DNA from: JAOZPE01 sp964601275
GTDB lineage: Bacteria; Krumholzibacteriota; Krumholzibacteriia; JAJRXK01
Length of the DNA stretch: 64,000 nt
Direction of reading: 5' to 3'
Assembly (NCBI GenBank): GCA_964601275.1
Contig: CAZRMV010000003.1
Span: forward strand, 186,001-250,000
The notes beneath the pieces were generated by a model. The model had not been told where the DNA came from. It saw only the letters and a list, made by a program, of their open reading frames with translations, and did not search any database. The position numbers and the translations under genes were made by a program. Shown here one piece after another: positions 60,850 to 64,000 of this stretch (positions are counted from its first letter, which is position 1; every line of letters begins with the position of its first letter).

Positions 60850-61803
60850 ATGCGCAATCGGTTCCCTGCCGTCCTTACCCTGATCGTGTTGCTTGCCGGG
60901 TTGGGATGGGGCAACGGGGTCTTTGCCGAAACGACCGCCCCGGCCGGTCCGGGAGGATCGAAAGCGGTCGTGTTCAACGCCGAGGAAGCCTTCGATCTGC
61001 TGAAGGCACAGGTGGAACTGGGCCCGAGGAATCCCGGCAGCAAGGGCCACGCCGCCTGCCTGGAGTGGATGCGCCGTCTCCTGGAGGAATCCGGCGCCCG
61101 GGTCGAGCTGCATCCATTCACGGTGAAGGACCCCTACGGCAAGGGAATGCTCCACCTGACCAACCTCCGCGCCTCTTTCCTGCCCGATGCGAAGCGCCGG
61201 GTGGCCCTGGCCGCCCATTGGGACACCCGGCCCCGGGCCGACCGGCAACCCGGGGGGGCGGTGGACCAGCCGATTCCCGGAGCCAACGACGGAGCCAGCG
61301 GGGTGGCGGTCCTCCTGCAGATCGCCCGGATGCTCGGCCGGCATCGGCCGGCGGAACTGGGGGTCGACCTGTTGTTCTTCGACGGAGAGGACTACGGGCG
61401 GGAAGGAGACACCGGCTACTATCTCCTGGGCTCGCGGCGCTTCGTCCATGACTTCCCCTCCTATCGTCCCCAGGCGCTGATCCTGGTCGACATGGTCGGA
61501 GGGCGGGATCTCACCATTCCCATGGAGGGCAACAGTCTGCGCTACGCCAACGACCTCACCTTGACCATCTTCTCCCGGGCGGCGCAGATGGGCCTGCCCG
61601 CGTTCACCGCCGAACCGGGGCCCACTCTCCTGGACGATCACGTTCCCTTCCTCTCGATGGGAATCCCCGCCTGCGATCTCATCGACTTCGATTATCCGCA
61701 GTGGCATACCCTCCAGGATGATGTCCCCGCCTGCAGTCCGAAGAGCCTGGGACAGCTGGGAAGCCTCCTGTGGGCGCTCTTGCAGGAGGATTTCGCCCGC
61801 TAG
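60850..61803 (+). CDS. Secreted glutaminyl-peptide cyclotransferase-like M28-family zinc enzyme
   Basis: 317 aa with a signal peptide ending VFA before Glu27. The alpha/beta core matches bacterial glutaminyl cyclases: AAHWDTRPRADRQP with His123, GANDGASGVAVLLQIARML with Asp147, LLFFDGEDYGREGD with Glu180, LVDMVGGRDLTI, LDDHVPFLSMGIPACDLIDF and PQWHTLQDD with His286. Zinc ligands would be Asp147, Glu180 and His286. QC turns N-terminal Gln or Glu into pyroglutamate; an aminopeptidase of the same M28 clan is the alternative, but the single-zinc QC pattern fits better. Location directly after sprA suggests joint work on exported proteins. Confidence 0.85.
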   Translation: MRNRFPAVLTLIVLLAGLGWGNGVFAETTAPAGPGGSKAVVFNAEEAFDLLKAQVELGPRNPGSKGHAACLEWMRRLLEESGARVELHPFTVKDPYGKGMLHLTNLRASFLPDAKRRVALAAHWDTRPRADRQPGGAVDQPIPGANDGASGVAVLLQIARMLGRHRPAELGVDLLFFDGEDYGREGDTGYYLLGSRRFVHDFPSYRPQALILVDMVGGRDLTIPMEGNSLRYANDLTLTIFSRAAQMGLPAFTAEPGPTLLDDHVPFLSMGIPACDLIDFDYPQWHTLQDDVPACSPKSLGQLGSLLWALLQEDFAR

Positions 61804-62003
61804 TTTTCGGGCCGGCGCGGGGTCGCCCCCTCACCGCGACCGAGGGCCCGGGAGAAGAGGGGGCCGGGGAGATTCCCGGGGAAGAAAGGCCCCGCGGCCG
61901 ATCGGGGGGCAAAAGGACGAGACTTGGGGAGGAAAAGGCTGGCGCGGGAACGACTTCCGGGCTAGATTTCCCTCGCGTAGGTGCTCGGGGGGAGGAAATC
62001 GGC

Positions 62004-62047
62004 GCCCTTCGGGCTCTCGGGAAGTGGGCGGGCACGTCCACTTTTTT
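62004..62047 (+). promoter_or_regulatory. Terminator-like hairpins in the rimP-nusA leader
   Basis: A small GCCC-TTC-GGGC hairpin (62004-62014) is followed by AGTGGG (62023-62028) pairing with TCCACT (62037-62042, one G-U) and a run of Ts (62042-62047). It sits 38 nt before the rimP start in a 281-nt spacer that otherwise shows no gene. It could terminate readthrough from the QC gene or attenuate rimP-nusA. Confidence 0.4.
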
Positions 62048-62084
62048 CATGCCTGTCACGAGACGGGCGGTAGCGAGGAGGATC

Positions 62085-62624
62085 ATGCCCGGCGTGCCGG
62101 TCACGGCGGAAGAGCTCGAGGAGCGATTCCAGGGGGAGCTTGCCCTGCATGGGATCGATCTTGTCGAGGTGGAGGTGTTGCGGGGAGGCGGACGCCTCAC
62201 CCTGCGCTTTTCCATCGACAAGGAGGGCGGGGTGACCATCGAGGACTGCGCCGCCATGGATCGGGTCATCACCGGCCTCCTCGAGAGCGATTGGGATGAT
62301 CTGGGCCGCTACGTGGTGGAAGTGTCTTCGCCGGGCCTCTTCCGACGGCTGAGAAGGCCCGGGCATTTCCGCCGTTTCGTGGGGGAGATCGTGAAGGCGA
62401 CCGTCCTCACCGGCGAGGGTGAAGCGACCCGCCAGGTGAGGGGGGTGCTTCTCAAGGCCGATGAGGATTCGTTCGAATTGCAGGCGGACGGAGCACAAGT
62501 GGAAAGGATTCCCTACGCCGTGCTGAGAAGCGCGCATCTGGACCCCGATCTGACGATCGGCAAACCCCGGCGCGACGCGGCGGTCAAGGAACGCAAGCCC
62601 AAGCGTTCCGGGAAAGGAACATGA
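62085..62624 (+). CDS. rimP: Ribosome maturation factor RimP
   Basis: 179 aa from ATG 62085 behind GAGGAGG. N-terminal alpha/beta domain: LEERFQGELALHGIDLVEVE, LRFSIDKEGGVTIEDCAAMDR and VVEVSSPGLFRRLRRPGHF; then an SH3-like domain (VGEIVKATVLTGEGEATRQV). It binds the 30S subunit during late assembly. Its stop overlaps nusA (ATGA), the usual rimP-nusA order. Confidence 0.94.
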   Translation: MPGVPVTAEELEERFQGELALHGIDLVEVEVLRGGGRLTLRFSIDKEGGVTIEDCAAMDRVITGLLESDWDDLGRYVVEVSSPGLFRRLRRPGHFRRFVGEIVKATVLTGEGEATRQVRGVLLKADEDSFELQADGAQVERIPYAVLRSAHLDPDLTIGKPRRDAAVKERKPKRSGKGT

Positions 62625-64000
62625 TGGATTACGGCATCCTGGACGCCCTTTCCGCGGTGACGCGGGAAAAGAACGTGGATCAGCGGACCCTGGAGGAAAG
62701 CCTGGTTCTCGGTCTGCAGTCGGCGGCCAAGAAGAAGGTTGGTCTGAACGCGGACATCCAGGTCGATGTGGATTTCGAGAGCGGCGAGATCGACATCCTC
62801 CAGCGCAAGCGTGTCGTCGAGCGCGTCATCGACCACGAGAGCGAAATCAGCCTCGAGGAAGCGCGCATGGAATTCTCCGAGGACCTCGAGGTGGGCGATA
62901 CGGTCAAGATCTACCTCGACATCGCCGACTTCGGGCGCAACGCCATCAGCGTGGCCAAGCAGGTGTTGATGCAGAAGGTGCGGGAAGCCGAGCGCGGGAA
63001 CGTCTACGAGGAATTCCGCGATCGCGTGGGTGATGTCGTCGTGGGAATGGTCCAACAGGTCGATCGCGGCAACATCCTGGTGAACGTCAACCGCGTCGAG
63101 GCGCTGTTGCCGTTCCGCGAGCGGATCAAGGGAGAGAACTACCACCAGGGCAAGCAGATCAAGGCCTTCATCATCGAGGTCCAGAACAACGCCAAGGGTC
63201 CCCAGATCATCCTCTCCCGCACCCATCCCGGCTTCTTGAAGGCCTTGTTCCAGGCCGAGGTGCCCGAGATCGAAGAGGGGATCGTCGAGATCAAGGCGGT
63301 CGCGCGCGAACCGGGGACCCGCTCGAAGATTGCCGTGGTCAGTCACGACGACCGGGTCGACGCCGTCGGCTCCTGCGTCGGGATGAAGGGGTCGCGCGTT
63401 CAGGCGGTCACCCGCGAGCTCAGCGGAGAGAAGATCGACATCGTGCCCTGGAGCGCGGACACCATCGGCCTGATCACCCGCGCGCTCTCACCGGCCCGGG
63501 TGAACCACATCAGTCTGGACGAGGAGAACCACAGCGCGACCGCGATCGTCGATGACGATCAGCTGAGCCTCGCGATCGGCCGCGAGGGCAAGAACGTGCG
63601 CTTGGCCGCCAAGCTCACAGGATGGCGGATCGATCTGGTGTCGGCCAGCGAGTACCACCTGCGCCAGCGCCTGGCCGAGGCCTTCCAGATGGACGTGACC
63701 GATCTCATCGGAGTGGATGAGGAAACCGCGGCGCACCTGAAGGAAGCCGGCATCACCACCGTGGAGGCTTTGGCCAACATCGACGACGAGAAGATCGAGG
63801 AGATCCCGGTTCTCGATCTGAAGACCATCGAGACCCTCATTGCGACCGCCCAGGCCACCATGGAAGAGGTGCGCAAGCAGGTCGAGGAGATGGTGGAGAA
63901 GGAGAAAGCGGCCCTGGCCGCCCCCATCTTCGATGAGGAGATCTTCGGCGGCGACGCGGCGGAGAAGGAAGAGAAGATCCAGGAGAGCGATCTCTTCGGA
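62621..64000 (+). CDS. nusA: Transcription termination/antitermination protein NusA (3' truncated by window edge)
   Basis: 460 codons are visible from ATG 62621 to the last base. The N-terminal RNAP-binding domain begins MMDYGILDALSAVTREKNVD; S1 domain VGDVVVGMVQQVDRGNILVN near residue 138; KH1 with HDDRVDAVGSCVGMKGSRVQ; KH2 with LAIGREGKNVRLAAKLTGW. A C-terminal helix-hairpin-helix-like segment (VTDLIGVDEETAAHLKEAGI) and an acidic tail follow. The protein continues past the window. It modulates pausing and termination as part of core RNAP complexes. Confidence 0.96.
   Translation, partial: MMDYGILDALSAVTREKNVDQRTLEESLVLGLQSAAKKKVGLNADIQVDVDFESGEIDILQRKRVVERVIDHESEISLEEARMEFSEDLEVGDTVKIYLDIADFGRNAISVAKQVLMQKVREAERGNVYEEFRDRVGDVVVGMVQQVDRGNILVNVNRVEALLPFRERIKGENYHQGKQIKAFIIEVQNNAKGPQIILSRTHPGFLKALFQAEVPEIEEGIVEIKAVAREPGTRSKIAVVSHDDRVDAVGSCVGMKGSRVQAVTRELSGEKIDIVPWSADTIGLITRALSPARVNHISLDEENHSATAIVDDDQLSLAIGREGKNVRLAAKLTGWRIDLVSASEYHLRQRLAEAFQMDVTDLIGVDEETAAHLKEAGITTVEALANIDDEKIEEIPVLDLKTIETLIATAQATMEEVRKQVEEMVEKEKAALAAPIFDEEIFGGDAAEKEEKIQESDLFG

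Overview
The window is a GC-rich, densely coding stretch from a diderm (outer-membrane) bacterium. Nearly all genes are on the plus strand, and many pairs overlap by 4 nt (ATGA or GTGA), which implies translational coupling. The content suggests an FCB-group relative outside classical Bacteroidota (Eisenbacteria- or Krumholzibacteriota-like). The signs are a 2,326-residue SprA/Sov-type outer-membrane protein, LPS/KDO genes, a bacterial Elp3, a mannose-family PTS with HPr kinase, and sigma-54. The lineage is an inference; no rRNA or tRNA gene was seen. A run of exactly 100 Ns at 16230-16329 shows that this is a draft scaffold.

Layout. 1-3947: the end of a probable outer-membrane protein, a secreted helix-hairpin-helix protein and an unrecognised 529-aa protein. 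4116-15149: housekeeping genes (aminotransferase, purD-purE-tsaC, a low-molecular-weight phosphatase, glyA-nrdR-tatC, a polyprenyl diphosphate synthase, rsfS-argS, a PfkB kinase). 15281-17117: a conserved hypothetical protein and a gap-interrupted HD-GYP protein. 17162-23559: purM, a Fis-type HTH protein, lnt, a beta-propeller lipoprotein and purN. 23933-26249: an SDR, two tandem PTPS-type enzymes and folE, which look like a tetrahydrobiopterin-type pathway. 26599-29145: a glycine-zipper lipoprotein with a small membrane protein, an RRM protein with a hairpin-rich leader and strong terminator, and a secreted protein. 29263-31966 (minus): elp3 and trxB, divergent from rplU-rpmA.

32853-42004 is an envelope block: kdsB-pyrG-kdsA-kdsC-kdsD make CMP-KDO, followed by an LpxL-type acyltransferase, lptC, lptB and rpoN. 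42149-49939 continues with hpf, hprK, a complete Man-family PTS (IIA, IIB, IIC, IID, HPr, EI), a bifunctional PGI/PMI isomerase and a sugar-1-phosphate nucleotidyltransferase, so regulation, sugar uptake and nucleotide-sugar supply lie together. metK converges on lptG-lptF. 53861-61803 holds sprA and, 8 nt downstream, a secreted glutaminyl-cyclase-like M28 enzyme. The window ends with rimP and the 5' part of nusA.

The most interesting signal links separate loci. The three non-lipoprotein secreted proteins with clear signal peptides (HhH protein, 28489-29145 protein, SprA) all have Gln directly after a predicted Ala-X-Ala cleavage site, and the glutaminyl cyclase that could convert that Gln to pyroglutamate sits next to sprA. 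This matches the Bacteroidota 'Q-rule', here apparently outside that phylum. Other notable signals are a textbook sigma-54 promoter upstream of the cluster that contains rpoN, three consensus-like promoters whose predicted start points fall on the initiation codon (leaderless mRNAs), and an arginyl-tRNA synthetase whose HIGH signature is replaced by NIVS.
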